The notes under the pieces were generated by a model, which worked only from the letters and a program-made list of their open reading frames with translations, searched no databases and was not told the DNA's origin. DNA of 64,000 nucleotides from Gammaproteobacteria bacterium (lineage in GTDB: Bacteria > Pseudomonadota > Gammaproteobacteria > JAPPPA01): contig JAUHZK010000005.1 in assembly GCA_030425645.1 (NCBI GenBank), positions 62,001 to 126,000 of the forward strand, read 5' to 3'. Shown here one piece after another: positions 41,866-51,774 of this stretch; within the stretch, counting starts at the first letter, position 1, and each line of letters starts with the position of its first letter. The position numbers and the translations under genes were made by a program.

Positions 41866-42476
41866 ACAAAGCCATACCGACCGCCGTTGCCAGCAGTGAA
41901 CTTAGTCAATTTTTGCAGCAGCCACTATTAACCGACTGCCTCAGCAAAACCCCGGCACAGCTATTTACACTGACCGAAACCCTGCCCCTCAAAAAGATCA
42001 GCTCAGCCGCCGGGCCCTATTTAGAGCGTTATTTTTTGCTGGAAGAAGACGGTTGTTTCGCCTACCTGCACCGTTTTGTTAACGAAGATGCACGCGACGA
42101 GGGCGTACACGACCACCCTTGGGAACTCGCCTTTAGCCAAGTGCTGCATGGCGGTTATCGGCAACAGGCCAGCGTCAGTACGGTATGCCCAGGAGAGCCG
42201 GTCATTCTTGAAGAACACGAACTGCTAGCCGGTGACAGCAACCTAATCAGGGGCCAGGATTTTCATAAAATCACCGCCGTTGACAACGAAACATGGACGC
42301 TGTTCGTGCACACACAATGGTGTCGCCCTTGGGGATTTCTACACGGCAACCCGCATACCGGTGAGTTTACGCACCAGCAGCACCCATCCGACCCCAACCA
42401 CCGCTGGTGGCCGCAAGCTGCGCTTGCGCAAGACAGCCAGCGGCAGCCATTTACCGACACACAACTCGTCGCCTAA
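41862..42476 (+). CDS. Cupin-like protein
   Basis: The 204-residue product starts at the ATGA overlap. GVHDHPWELAFSQVLHGGYRQQ and DFHKITAVDNETWTLFVHTQW give the His/Glu pattern of a double-stranded beta-helix (cupin) with metal ligands His-x-His and later His. Cysteine-dioxygenase-like or other cupin oxygenases are possible. It ends the packed unit that began with the MAPEG gene. Confidence 0.72.
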   Translation: MNKAIPTAVASSELSQFLQQPLLTDCLSKTPAQLFTLTETLPLKKISSAAGPYLERYFLLEEDGCFAYLHRFVNEDARDEGVHDHPWELAFSQVLHGGYRQQASVSTVCPGEPVILEEHELLAGDSNLIRGQDFHKITAVDNETWTLFVHTQWCRPWGFLHGNPHTGEFTHQQHPSDPNHRWWPQAALAQDSQRQPFTDTQLVA

Positions 42477-42577
42477 CTCGCAAGCTACTAACCACAGTCA
42501 CTAAAGCTCAGCCTGCTATCGACGGCTCGCGCATTTCCATTACAATCAAAATGGATTAGTAAATAAGCGAGACAACC

Positions 42578-44011
42578 ATGCTAACGCGCGCCCTGACCGC
42601 CATATTGATATTGCTGTTAGCAGCATGTGAGAACCCTGACTCTAGCGGCAATACGGGCTCTGATGGCGGCCCTATCATTACCGTTCCGCCTGAAGTGAGC
42701 GTCACAGAATGCGAAAACAACCCGCCCAGCGACGCTATCGGCCGCTTTCAATGTAGCTGGGTTTATCGCGCACTCAGCCTTCAGCGCCAGCTAAATTTAG
42801 CGCTACCACTACGTGAGGCGCAGATTTTCTCTAGCCACAACTCTTACAACAGCAGCGCGTACCCTGGGCTTTCCACCAGCGACCTCAACCAAACACGTTC
42901 TTTGGTAGAACAGTTTCAACTGGGCGTGCGCTCTTTTGAACTCGACGTGCACTGGATTTTTCACGCCGCCAGCGCCGGTTTTGCGCCGGTGACTTGTCAT
43001 GGCCTCGGCGCCGGCCAAGAGCACCTCGGCTGTACCGCAGCCGACCGCCATCTCAACGAAACCTTAGACGAGATCGTTGCCTTCCTAGCGTCAGAACAAG
43101 GCCGCGGCCAACTACTATTTCTGGACTTAGAGAACCACCTGAGCCCCGCTCCATTAAGCGGCATCGGCACCAGCACTGAGGTTGCACATGCAGAGACCCT
43201 AGAAGCCATCGTAAATAAACTAGGTGACTTTATTTACCAGCCAAGCGGCAATGGCGGCTGTCAAAGCATGCCCATGGATATTAGCCAGAACGAGATTTTA
43301 GCAACGGACAAACGTATCGTGCTGAATGCCCCCTGCAGCCAAGCGGGTTGGGAGAACTGGGCCTTTGACGTCGGCTCGGTGCGCCAAGGCCAAAAAGCCC
43401 ATACCGGTTTTTCAGGCTACCCTGACTGCGATAGCGGCGACTTTGCATTTGACGATTACCGCCAGCGCTGGATACGCGAATGGGAAGATACCACTTTGGT
43501 CGGCGCTGCAACTAACAGCTCATTGCAACGGATGAGCGCACAACATTTACAAGATATGGCGCATTGCGGCGTGAACTTAATTAGCCTTGACAGGATTGAC
43601 CCGGAGCCGCCGCAAGTTGGCGTTGGCAACCCTAGCTATGTTGGCCAAGGGGTCGATTTTGAGGCTTTGGTCTGGAGCTGGGCGACCGGCAAACCAGCGC
43701 TAAACAACGAACTCAATTGCGCCTATCTAGACCTCAGTGACGGGCGTTTTCATGACGGCCTGTGCAGCGACCAGCGTGCCTACGCTTGCCTGCGCGATGA
43801 CGCTCTACAAGCACCGGTTGCGTCGACCAACGATCTTTGGCGCATTCAGGCCGATGGTGACTTTGAATCGGCCAACTGCCCTGCTGGCTACCATTTTGCA
43901 CGACCTGGAAACGGCTGGTTTAAACAACAGTTAGTGGAAACCCTTAGCACCACTAGCGACAGCAGTGTTTGGGTGAACTACCACGAAACCGCAGTTAATC
44001 GTTGGAACTAA
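42578..44011 (+). CDS. Exported PI-PLC-like phosphodiesterase lipoprotein
   Basis: This 477-residue protein has a lipobox (LLAAC, Cys17). The catalytic core has SHNSYNSSAYPG (first catalytic His), VRSFELDVHWIFH and PVTCHGLG (second His), then LLFLDLENHLSP, the order of the X-domain of phosphatidylinositol-specific phospholipase C-like TIM barrels. Several Cys outside these motifs suggest disulphides. The C-terminal 100 residues (YACLRDDALQ ... NCPAGYHFARPG) are a separate Cys-containing module. It probably cleaves phosphodiesters of lipids outside the cell. Confidence 0.78.
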   Translation: MLTRALTAILILLLAACENPDSSGNTGSDGGPIITVPPEVSVTECENNPPSDAIGRFQCSWVYRALSLQRQLNLALPLREAQIFSSHNSYNSSAYPGLSTSDLNQTRSLVEQFQLGVRSFELDVHWIFHAASAGFAPVTCHGLGAGQEHLGCTAADRHLNETLDEIVAFLASEQGRGQLLFLDLENHLSPAPLSGIGTSTEVAHAETLEAIVNKLGDFIYQPSGNGGCQSMPMDISQNEILATDKRIVLNAPCSQAGWENWAFDVGSVRQGQKAHTGFSGYPDCDSGDFAFDDYRQRWIREWEDTTLVGAATNSSLQRMSAQHLQDMAHCGVNLISLDRIDPEPPQVGVGNPSYVGQGVDFEALVWSWATGKPALNNELNCAYLDLSDGRFHDGLCSDQRAYACLRDDALQAPVASTNDLWRIQADGDFESANCPAGYHFARPGNGWFKQQLVETLSTTSDSSVWVNYHETAVNRWN

Positions 44012-44058
44012 GCAGTTGGAACCAAACAGATACCATTAAACCGGAAGGGTTGGACGAC

Positions 44059-45513
44059 CTAGGTCATCCAACGCACGGCAAATTTTACAAACCGCTTCAC
44101 GAACGGGGTGTACGGTGCCGAGAACAACTGCGTCAAAGCAAAACGGTCACGAACAACGCCGCGTTCATGCGAAAAGGCTTTGAAGCCATGAATGCCATGT
44201 GAGTTTCCGATGCCGCTATTGTTGGCGCCGCCAAACGGTACATTGTGATTCAGGAATTGCACCAAACAGGTATTAATCGCCGCATCACCTGAGCTAGTGC
44301 TAGCCAAGACTTTCTTAATGCGTGCCTCATTTTTTGAGTACACATATAAAGCCAACGGTTTCTCGCCCGCATTGATGTAGTCAATCGCTTCTTGTTGATC
44401 CTGCCACGTCACCAATGGCAATACCGGGCCGAAGATTTCCTCTTCCAAGATACGCGCATTGCGCGGCACATTGATTAACACCGTTGGCTGGATATAACGG
44501 TCATCAACATCAACTTCACCGCCTATCGCAACCTCAGCGCCTTTCTCAACCGCGTCGTCAATCAAGCCTTGAATACGTTTAACGTGATTGACGTTAATGA
44601 TGCGCGTGTAATCAGGCGAGCTTTTCTGAGCGGCTGCTGTGTTGCCGTAACGGGTTTTGAGCACAGCATCAAAGGCTTGCAGAAACTCGGCCTGAGCGGC
44701 CTCTTCAATCAATAAATAATCCGGCGCGATACAAATCTGGCCGGCGTTACTGCATTTACCAAACGCCAACGAACCGGCGGCGTCTTTCATATTTACCGTG
44801 CTATCAATCACCGCCGGGCTTTTGCCACCTAGTTCAAGGGTGACCGAGGTTAGATTCTGCGCACAGGCTGACATCACGATTTTGCCAACCTGAGGGGAGC
44901 CGGTGAAAAAGCAGTGATCAAATTTCAGTGCAAGTAGCGCCTGCGAAGTCTCTGCGGCACCTTGGAAAACAGCCACTTCAGATTCGTCGAAAGCGTCTTC
45001 AACAATTTCTTGAATCACGCGGCTGGTTGCCGGGGTCATTTCCGACGGTTTTAACATCGCCGTATTGCCTGCTGCTAAAGCCGAAATCAACGGCCCGAGC
45101 ATCAGATTAACTGGGAAGTTCCAAGGCGCAATAATCAGACACACGCCTTTGGGTTCATAAGTAATTTTGCTAAAAGTGCCCAGCAAGGCCTTTGTCGCCG
45201 GCACTTTAACGGGCTTCATCCAGTGCTTTAGCTCCGCCATCGCGTGTTTGGCGTCCTGCATGACCACCATCATTTCGGCCAGATCCGCTTCGGTTTCCGG
45301 CTTACGCAGATCTTCGTACAAAGCGTCATAGATGGCCTGTTCGCGAGCCATCACCGACTCTTTCAAACGCCGAATACGCTCAACTCGCTCTTTAGCGGTC
45401 GAATGCCGCCACTGCAATGCAGTCTGCTGCTGCAAAGAAAAAATCCGCTGCATCTCAGCGGCCTGCATTGCCAAATTATTATCGGCAGAAATGACTTGCG
45501 CAGTCTCGTTCAT
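44059..45513 (-). CDS. Class-3-type aldehyde dehydrogenase
   Basis: The start at 45513 has GGAGAC upstream and gives 484 residues. It oxidises aldehydes to acids with NAD(P). IIAPWNFPVNL, TLELGGKSPAV (general base Glu), NAGQICIAPDYLL (nucleophile Cys ~261) and EEIFGPVLPL are present. The overall form, with a C-terminal YTPFVKRFVKF amphipathic tail, fits the ALDH3 / coniferyl-aldehyde group acting on fatty or aromatic aldehydes, often membrane-associated. A frame from 45591 would add 26 basic residues and is not preferred. Confidence 0.92.
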   Translation of the reverse strand: MNETAQVISADNNLAMQAAEMQRIFSLQQQTALQWRHSTAKERVERIRRLKESVMAREQAIYDALYEDLRKPETEADLAEMMVVMQDAKHAMAELKHWMKPVKVPATKALLGTFSKITYEPKGVCLIIAPWNFPVNLMLGPLISALAAGNTAMLKPSEMTPATSRVIQEIVEDAFDESEVAVFQGAAETSQALLALKFDHCFFTGSPQVGKIVMSACAQNLTSVTLELGGKSPAVIDSTVNMKDAAGSLAFGKCSNAGQICIAPDYLLIEEAAQAEFLQAFDAVLKTRYGNTAAAQKSSPDYTRIINVNHVKRIQGLIDDAVEKGAEVAIGGEVDVDDRYIQPTVLINVPRNARILEEEIFGPVLPLVTWQDQQEAIDYINAGEKPLALYVYSKNEARIKKVLASTSSGDAAINTCLVQFLNHNVPFGGANNSGIGNSHGIHGFKAFSHERGVVRDRFALTQLFSAPYTPFVKRFVKFAVRWMT

Positions 45514-45742
45514 TATTTGTTGTCTCCATTTACGCTTATGGCGCTTTACGCAAGCTCTGAGTGTAGACCCCACAACCCTCGCGGTAAACACCGTGCAAAT
45601 GGCACAGACACAAACTGCAAAACCAGCGCCGCTTGGGAAAACCCAAAACCGTTACAAGCTGCTAACCTGTACCAACGACGCATAACGACGTCGTCATAAC
45701 TAAAACAAACGACACCTTGTTGGGTTTACGGAAAACAACAGA

Positions 45743-48142
45743 GTGAACAAGACTGACACTACACAAGCCTTAGCCGCGGGCACGCGGCGCAACCGCCCAT
45801 TACAAGCCGCCATCACCCTGCAATACGCCGAAGCCGTTATGGCTCTAGTGGCGGGCGCCATCTTTGTCTATATCTTTTTCGGCAAGGTATCGACGGCCGC
45901 TCTGATTGCTTGGTGGTCCAGCTCAGCACTACTCGGCTGCGGCATGGCGCTGTACCTATACAACGCCAGCACGGCCAACAATATACTGCTAGAAAACCGT
46001 GCGATTGATTGGATCACGCTCTATCGAGTTGCCATTACCGGCCTATGGACATTGCTGCAATATTTTTCTGTTAGCAGCCAAGACCCTAATTTAGAGGTCA
46101 TGCCGGCTTTTCTAACTGGCTTCATCCTGATTTTTAACGCCTTTATTAATTTATCGCTGAAGCGCTACCTAGTTATCGCTGTGCCGCAACTTTTGGCACT
46201 GGCTTATTTCACCACGCAGCTACCGGCATACACAGTGGACTACGCGTTAGTAACGGCGGTAGTTAGCGTCGGCCTGATTCCAGCTGCCTACGCCATTGAA
46301 AAGGCATTTAGAGATTACGTCGACACCTCGACCCGAGAAACCCAATATCGCCGCGCGTCGGTCACGGCTGAGCGACATATTGAAGATATCGCCCAAGCCT
46401 TAGGCGACAGCCAGCAACAACTGCAGTTATTTGCCGATAACACCCAAGATGTGATCGCGCTGCATGACTTAGACGGCGATTTCCAATTCGTCAGCAAATC
46501 GATCAACACCTTAACCGGCTTCGATGCCCAAGAGTTGATTGGTCAATCACCACGACAGTTTATTGCCGCTGAGGACTACCGCGGTCTCTTGGCTCGCTAC
46601 CAAGCGCATAATCAAGATCAGTTTTTCTCCGCACCACTGCGATTTAGAGCGGTCGGCAAAGACGGCACCACGACCTGGGTTGAAACCGTGATGCGGCCGG
46701 TAGCGAATGAAGCCGAAGGCCAGATTTTGGCCATGGTTAGTTCAACCCGAGATATTTCCTCGCAGATCAGCCTAGAAGAAAGCCTTCATAAACAAGCCCG
46801 CAGAGACGCACTGACCGGTTGCTACAACCGCAAAACTTTCGATGAACGGTTACAGCGACTAGTCGAAACCGCTAATTCTCAGCATCAAACGCATGCCCTT
46901 ATCTACATTGACCTCGATCAATTTAAGATCATTAATGACAGCTGCGGACATGCCGCCGGCGACGCCTTATTGGTAGAGCTGTCTGCACGCCTACGTCAGC
47001 AGGCCAACGCCAACACTTGCGTTGCCCGGCTTGGCGGTGACGAGTTTGGAATTCTGCTAGAAAATTGCGGCACCAATGAAGCCACTCGCTTCGCAAACCA
47101 GTTACGTTCCAAACTTAGCCACAAGGACTTCGAATACCACCAACAATTTTTCTCTATGGCCGCCAGTTTTGGCATTGCCATTATTGATGACTCGGTGATT
47201 AGTGCCCAAGAAGCCCTACGCCGTGCTGACGTGGCCTGTTACGTCGCCAAAGCAAGCGGCCGCAATGGCATCCACCTGTGGCTTGACGGCGATCGCATGG
47301 TCAACAGTCATACCGAAGCCGTTAACCTAGCAACAACAGTGAAACAGGCCATCGACGAAGACCGCGTACGCTGTTTTGGGCAAATGGTAGTACCGCTAAC
47401 CGCCGATAACCCCAGCGCTCCACATTGCGAGGTATTAACCGCGATTGACCTTGGTGATGGCGAATATCTCGCACCAACTAAATATCTGCCCGCACTAGAG
47501 AAGTTTGGCTTATGCACCGACTACGATCACCACGTATTGGAAGCCACCTTGCACGCCATGCAACAAACCCATAACGGTCAAGCACAGGGTTGGGGTTGGG
47601 TTTCAGTCAACCTCTCGGCGCAAACGGTGTGCAACCCACCGTCGTTAGAGATTATTACCGCCCTATTTCAGCGCTATAACGTTAGTCCTAAAAATATCTG
47701 CTTCGAAATCACCGAAACAGCGCGCTTGCAGAACATGAGCAACGCCCTAACGCTGTTAAACGGTCTACATGATATGGGTTGTATGTTGGCTTTAGATGAC
47801 TTTGGCAGCGGCCATAGCAGCTTTGAGCACTTACTCAAATTACCGTTTGATATCGTCAAAATTGACGGTCAGTTTATTGCCAACCTCGCCAGCAACCCAC
47901 ACAGCCAGTCGATCGTGGAAGGCATTTGCAAACTGGCAGAGCAACTGGATATTCTGACGGTAGCCGAAATGGTTGAAGATGCCGTAACCGCCAAGACCGC
48001 CCAACAGCTTGGTGTGAATTATGGACAAGGGTTTTATTTGGCTAACCGCCAAGCGCTAACCACACTTCTATCCACGGAGGTAAAGAACCTAGTATTGGAC
48101 ACCAAAGTCCTGCCGCTATTTCCTGAATCAACTGGAGCATAA
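45743..48142 (+). CDS. Membrane PAS-GGDEF-EAL protein (c-di-GMP turnover)
   Basis: This 799-residue protein from a GTG start has five or six membrane helices (about 30-190), a coiled linker, a PAS domain (about 225-340), GGDEF with an intact motif GGDEFGIL (~431-438), and an EAL-like domain (~530-780). The EAL motif itself reads EVL (CEVLTAID) and lacks the usual following Arg; other residues (FEITET, LDDFGSG, VKIDGQF) are kept, and AEMVED replaces AEGVE. It may make c-di-GMP, with weak or altered hydrolysis. The ligand of the membrane sensor is unknown. Confidence 0.92.
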   Translation: MNKTDTTQALAAGTRRNRPLQAAITLQYAEAVMALVAGAIFVYIFFGKVSTAALIAWWSSSALLGCGMALYLYNASTANNILLENRAIDWITLYRVAITGLWTLLQYFSVSSQDPNLEVMPAFLTGFILIFNAFINLSLKRYLVIAVPQLLALAYFTTQLPAYTVDYALVTAVVSVGLIPAAYAIEKAFRDYVDTSTRETQYRRASVTAERHIEDIAQALGDSQQQLQLFADNTQDVIALHDLDGDFQFVSKSINTLTGFDAQELIGQSPRQFIAAEDYRGLLARYQAHNQDQFFSAPLRFRAVGKDGTTTWVETVMRPVANEAEGQILAMVSSTRDISSQISLEESLHKQARRDALTGCYNRKTFDERLQRLVETANSQHQTHALIYIDLDQFKIINDSCGHAAGDALLVELSARLRQQANANTCVARLGGDEFGILLENCGTNEATRFANQLRSKLSHKDFEYHQQFFSMAASFGIAIIDDSVISAQEALRRADVACYVAKASGRNGIHLWLDGDRMVNSHTEAVNLATTVKQAIDEDRVRCFGQMVVPLTADNPSAPHCEVLTAIDLGDGEYLAPTKYLPALEKFGLCTDYDHHVLEATLHAMQQTHNGQAQGWGWVSVNLSAQTVCNPPSLEIITALFQRYNVSPKNICFEITETARLQNMSNALTLLNGLHDMGCMLALDDFGSGHSSFEHLLKLPFDIVKIDGQFIANLASNPHSQSIVEGICKLAEQLDILTVAEMVEDAVTAKTAQQLGVNYGQGFYLANRQALTTLLSTEVKNLVLDTKVLPLFPESTGA

Positions 48143-48151
48143 GGCAGCAAC

Positions 48152-49873
48152 ATGAAAGCGTTATATAACCTAGTGCTAATCAGCCTCGCCGTTGTCGCTA
48201 TTGGACTTTGGTTGGCCTGGAAAAACCTCAACCCACAACCGCCAACCACCCAAGTTTGGATAAACGGCGAATTCATTACCGCCAACGAACAAAATGCTAC
48301 CGCTAGCGCCATTGCGATAGAAGAAGACACGATCGTTGCGGTTGGTGATCGCAGCGATGTACAGCAGTGGGTTGAAGCCGGCGCAACCACTATCGACCTC
48401 AAAGGGCGTGCTGTATTACCGGGGTTTATTGAAGCCCACGGCCATTTTCCCGGCGTCGGCCTCTACGCTATTTTTGCAGATCTAAATGCTCCACCGATTG
48501 GCAATATCACCAACATTCCAGATTTGCTTAGCCAACTAGCGCAACAAAGAGACGCCGGTGCCAACCCCATTGTTGGAATGGGATACGACGACAGCCAAAT
48601 GCAGGAGCATCGCCACCCAACGCGGGCCGAACTCGATAGCGTTAGCACCGACACTCCAATTTATATCATCCACATCAGTGGTCATATGGGGGTATTAAAT
48701 AGCGCCGCCTTGGCTGCCGAAGGCATTGACGAATCTACGCCAGAACCTGCCGGCGGCGAGATTAAACGAGACGACAACGCCGAACTAAATGGCTTACTAA
48801 CTGAAACGGCATTTATTCCGCTATTTCTGAAGCTCACTCAGTTGAGCAGCATTGATCAACTGAGAGTCACACTAGATGGCGTTAAGAAATACGCCGCACA
48901 AGGCTATACCACGGTTCAGAATGGACTGGCCAATCGCAACCATATTCGCGGTTTACGCCTCGCCAAAAAAATCGGTGTAGTACCGCAACGGGTGGTCGTT
49001 TGGCCGAATCAGGAAACCACGCTTAAGCAGCTAGATGGCGACATCGAGCTGCCGGCAAGCGATGGCAAGCACTTCTTTGTGGGTGCTCGTAAGTTCCAAG
49101 CTGATGGCTCCATTCAGGGTTATACCGGCCACCTAAGCCAGCCATATCATATCGCTGGCCACGGCCATGCCAGCGGTTATCGCGGGTTCGCCGCCATTAA
49201 CGCGGCAACACTTAGCCAACAGGTTTCTCGGGTGCACTGTGCTGGCCAGCAAACAGCTATTCACGGTAATGGCGACGCCACTATCGATAACATTCTCACA
49301 GCTTGGGAACAGGCCCAAAGCCAGTGTCCACAAAAAGACCTACGGCACATTCTGATTCACGCGCAAACCATACGCAGCGACCAGCTACTAAGAATGGCCG
49401 CACTCAACTCTAGCTCGGGCCTAAACGTTTCTCCTAGCTACCATATCGTTCACCCCTACTACTGGGGCGACCGACACCAACGCCAATTCCTTGGCCCCGA
49501 CCGCGCACAGCGGATTAGCCCTACTGCCGAAACGCTAGCGAGCGGTTTGCGCTTTAGTACGCATTTAGACGCACCGGTGGTGCCGGTCGACAGCACACTC
49601 AGGTTATGGGCACCTGTCAGCCGCAACACCCACGGCGGTGACACCTTGGGCCCAGAACAAACGGTTGATGTCATGCAGTCCATTCGCGCCATGACCATCG
49701 ATGCCGCATGGCAAATGCATTTAGATGCTGATGTCGGCTCAATAGAGGTTGGGAAATACGCAGACTTGGTGGTGCTAGATAAGAACCCGCTGACTGTTCC
49801 CAGCAACGAACTTCGCAGCATTCAAATCATGCAAACCGTGGTCGGCGGTGTACCAATCTACAGCCGCCCATAA
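48152..49873 (+). CDS. YtcJ-type amidohydrolase, membrane-anchored
   Basis: This 573-residue metal-dependent hydrolase has an N-terminal anchor (about 5-25), then a small beta domain and the TIM barrel. VLPGFIEAHGHFPG gives the HxH metal pair, HISGHMGVLN is typical of YtcJ, and AIHGNGDATID and ILIHAQTIRSDQ supply later His ligands; VGSIEVGKYADLVVLDKNPL is the closing segment. It starts 9 bases after the GGDEF-EAL gene. The substrate is unknown. Confidence 0.88.
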   Translation: MKALYNLVLISLAVVAIGLWLAWKNLNPQPPTTQVWINGEFITANEQNATASAIAIEEDTIVAVGDRSDVQQWVEAGATTIDLKGRAVLPGFIEAHGHFPGVGLYAIFADLNAPPIGNITNIPDLLSQLAQQRDAGANPIVGMGYDDSQMQEHRHPTRAELDSVSTDTPIYIIHISGHMGVLNSAALAAEGIDESTPEPAGGEIKRDDNAELNGLLTETAFIPLFLKLTQLSSIDQLRVTLDGVKKYAAQGYTTVQNGLANRNHIRGLRLAKKIGVVPQRVVVWPNQETTLKQLDGDIELPASDGKHFFVGARKFQADGSIQGYTGHLSQPYHIAGHGHASGYRGFAAINAATLSQQVSRVHCAGQQTAIHGNGDATIDNILTAWEQAQSQCPQKDLRHILIHAQTIRSDQLLRMAALNSSSGLNVSPSYHIVHPYYWGDRHQRQFLGPDRAQRISPTAETLASGLRFSTHLDAPVVPVDSTLRLWAPVSRNTHGGDTLGPEQTVDVMQSIRAMTIDAAWQMHLDADVGSIEVGKYADLVVLDKNPLTVPSNELRSIQIMQTVVGGVPIYSRP

Positions 49874-49889
49874 GTCCAGAAAAACAGCG

Positions 49890-51344
49890 CTAGCGGCCTT
49901 GTAGCGGCTGCGCCAAAATCCATAGACCAGAAGCGGTAAAAGCCATCATTAGCAACAACATCGGCAGCTGGCTCCAGCTGGCTGAGCGTGCCTGTGGGAA
50001 CACCCGCAATGCCAACATATGCGCCACGGCGACGCTAGCAACATGCCCGGCCAAAATCAGAAAGACCTGACTATTCCAGACCTTACCCATGTCCGGAATG
50101 ATCGGCATACGCATCGCATAAAAAGTACCAAACAGATCCCAGCCCCAGCCAAATGGATCAGAAAACAATCCCCGAATTTTGACGCCCTGCGTCAGCAACA
50201 GGGTGTAGTAATGGGTGGCATGGTAAACCACGGCAATAGGAACCAAACTCAAGGCAAAGGTTGATAACAGCTGCGGTAGCGTTAACACGCTTTTGGTCAA
50301 CCGCTGGCCCAACCATAAAAACAAGGCGAACAGGCCCAGGTAAAGAAACGGCGACAGCAACAGCACCACCGTTTCATAGCCTATATACCAGGGCCTTAGC
50401 TGCGCATAGGCGTAAACCGGTTTCTGATCAATCAGCGCCTCAATCCAGCCGTATGGGTCATACCAAAACCAAGCAAACCATTGTTTGGTTTCACGTAGGC
50501 CGTCAAATGCGGTCGATGACAACATAAACAGAATAAAGACCGTTAGGCTGAGTTCAACCCGCGAAGCCGACAACAAGCCAGCAAACGGCCAGCGCAAACC
50601 CCAACGTTTTTTCCCAGCCGCGTCAGGGTCATAGTGAATGGGTGAACAGAGCGCCAACAAACGCATAAATACGGCAAAAAATTCACCATATTGAAACCAG
50701 TCGCGGCGTCCCCAGCAGAGCACGCCAACAACATTTATCACGCTGTAAATCAACAACCAAAGCGATAACGAAAACGGCCGCGTACTACCCAATAACTCAA
50801 TCCAAATAAATCCCATATAGAGGATCACCGCGGGCCAATAAGCCCAACGGCGTGGATAGCGCCAACGCCCCGTCTCCAGGATAGGAAGTAGTGCCGAACC
50901 CCAACGCACCAAGCTTTGCCAGGGATTAAGCATCGCGTACCAATTGCCAAACAAGGCCACAAAGTAGCTAAACCCGAGCGTAAACATGACCCAGAACAGC
51001 GTCATGTTGATGTTGCGAGAGGAGTCTTGATTGCCAATAAAACCACTGACAATACTCAGCACCAACAGCAGCACGGTGGTAATTTGCAACAGCAATTTAA
51101 GTCGGATGCGTCGCGCAAAAGAAAGTACTACAGCATCGCCAAACCACTTCTCAGAAGCGGCTTGCACGCTAGAGCGCCCCATAAATAACGCCAGTACTAC
51201 AAAGGACAACAGCAACGCCGCCACCGCGCCGTAGATATACATCCAATACGGCATGGGTAACTTATACGGTTGAATAAAGGCGTGCGCCTGAGCCGTTGCG
51301 GAAACAGCCCACATGGCCAGCGCCGTAAATAAGTAACGCATCAC
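49890..51344 (-). CDS. Multi-pass membrane protein resembling fenitrothion hydrolase FedA-type proteins
   Basis: The 484-residue protein has a signal peptide ending QAHA and about twelve helices. The start of the mature part, AHAFIQPYKLPMPYWMYIYGAVAALLLSFVV, has the same layout as bacterial membrane proteins annotated as fenitrothion hydrolase (AHG....LP.P.W then a helix), and conserved Trp/Pro/Tyr patterns such as GNWYAMLNPW, DPFGWGWDLFG and YHATHYYTLLL run through it. The upstream cupredoxin-like gene overlaps it by 4 bases. The native role is unknown; copper or electron transfer is possible (inference). Confidence 0.6.
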   Translation of the reverse strand: MMRYLFTALAMWAVSATAQAHAFIQPYKLPMPYWMYIYGAVAALLLSFVVLALFMGRSSVQAASEKWFGDAVVLSFARRIRLKLLLQITTVLLLVLSIVSGFIGNQDSSRNINMTLFWVMFTLGFSYFVALFGNWYAMLNPWQSLVRWGSALLPILETGRWRYPRRWAYWPAVILYMGFIWIELLGSTRPFSLSLWLLIYSVINVVGVLCWGRRDWFQYGEFFAVFMRLLALCSPIHYDPDAAGKKRWGLRWPFAGLLSASRVELSLTVFILFMLSSTAFDGLRETKQWFAWFWYDPYGWIEALIDQKPVYAYAQLRPWYIGYETVVLLLSPFLYLGLFALFLWLGQRLTKSVLTLPQLLSTFALSLVPIAVVYHATHYYTLLLTQGVKIRGLFSDPFGWGWDLFGTFYAMRMPIIPDMGKVWNSQVFLILAGHVASVAVAHMLALRVFPQARSASWSQLPMLLLMMAFTASGLWILAQPLQGR

Positions 51345-51706
51345 CGTGGATACACCTCAAGGCTGGCAAGAGGAATGCCACTTTCCTCTAACTCAAGCAA
51401 ATAACGCCCCGGCAAACGGGCCTCAAAACTTAGCGTTGCTAAACGCCCTGCTAGGATTGGCTGTTGAATTTCATAGCCATGTAAATGCAGCAAGTCCGAC
51501 TGATCAGTTGTCACCGAAATTTCCACTGGGTAGCCCTCGCGCGCGACCAGCACTGCCGGGCCAGCGACTACGCCGCCAGTTACGCTTAAATGATAGCTCA
51601 AGCGGCCATTTTGTTCTGCGTCGTCAAATTCTTGGGGCTCCAAAAAGACCCAAAGGCCGGCCAGCAAAACGACTGTGGCCAAACCTATGATTAGGGATTT
51701 CAACAT
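51341..51706 (-). CDS. Membrane-anchored cupredoxin-like small protein
   Basis: This 121-residue protein has an N-terminal anchor (4-24) and a beta-rich domain: VAREGYPVEISVTTDQSD, LLHLHGYEIQQPI and RLPGRYLLELEESG follow the cupredoxin order with the His region of strand 4. The Cys/His/Met set of a type-1 copper site is incomplete (no Cys seen near the end), so copper binding is uncertain. It overlaps the FedA-like membrane gene (ATGA), so they are one unit. Confidence 0.6.
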   Translation of the reverse strand: MLKSLIIGLATVVLLAGLWVFLEPQEFDDAEQNGRLSYHLSVTGGVVAGPAVLVAREGYPVEISVTTDQSDLLHLHGYEIQQPILAGRLATLSFEARLPGRYLLELEESGIPLASLEVYPR

Positions 51707-51774
51707 TTTGATTATCGATTAAATATGCACGCGCACAGTTACGGAGTAGACCGTTTCGGCCGCTCAGCCAGCGG

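Noticed and set aside
45685-45694. ACGACGTCGT palindrome upstream of the GGDEF-EAL gene
   Set aside because: It is short and single, with no supporting partner or known motif; could be chance.
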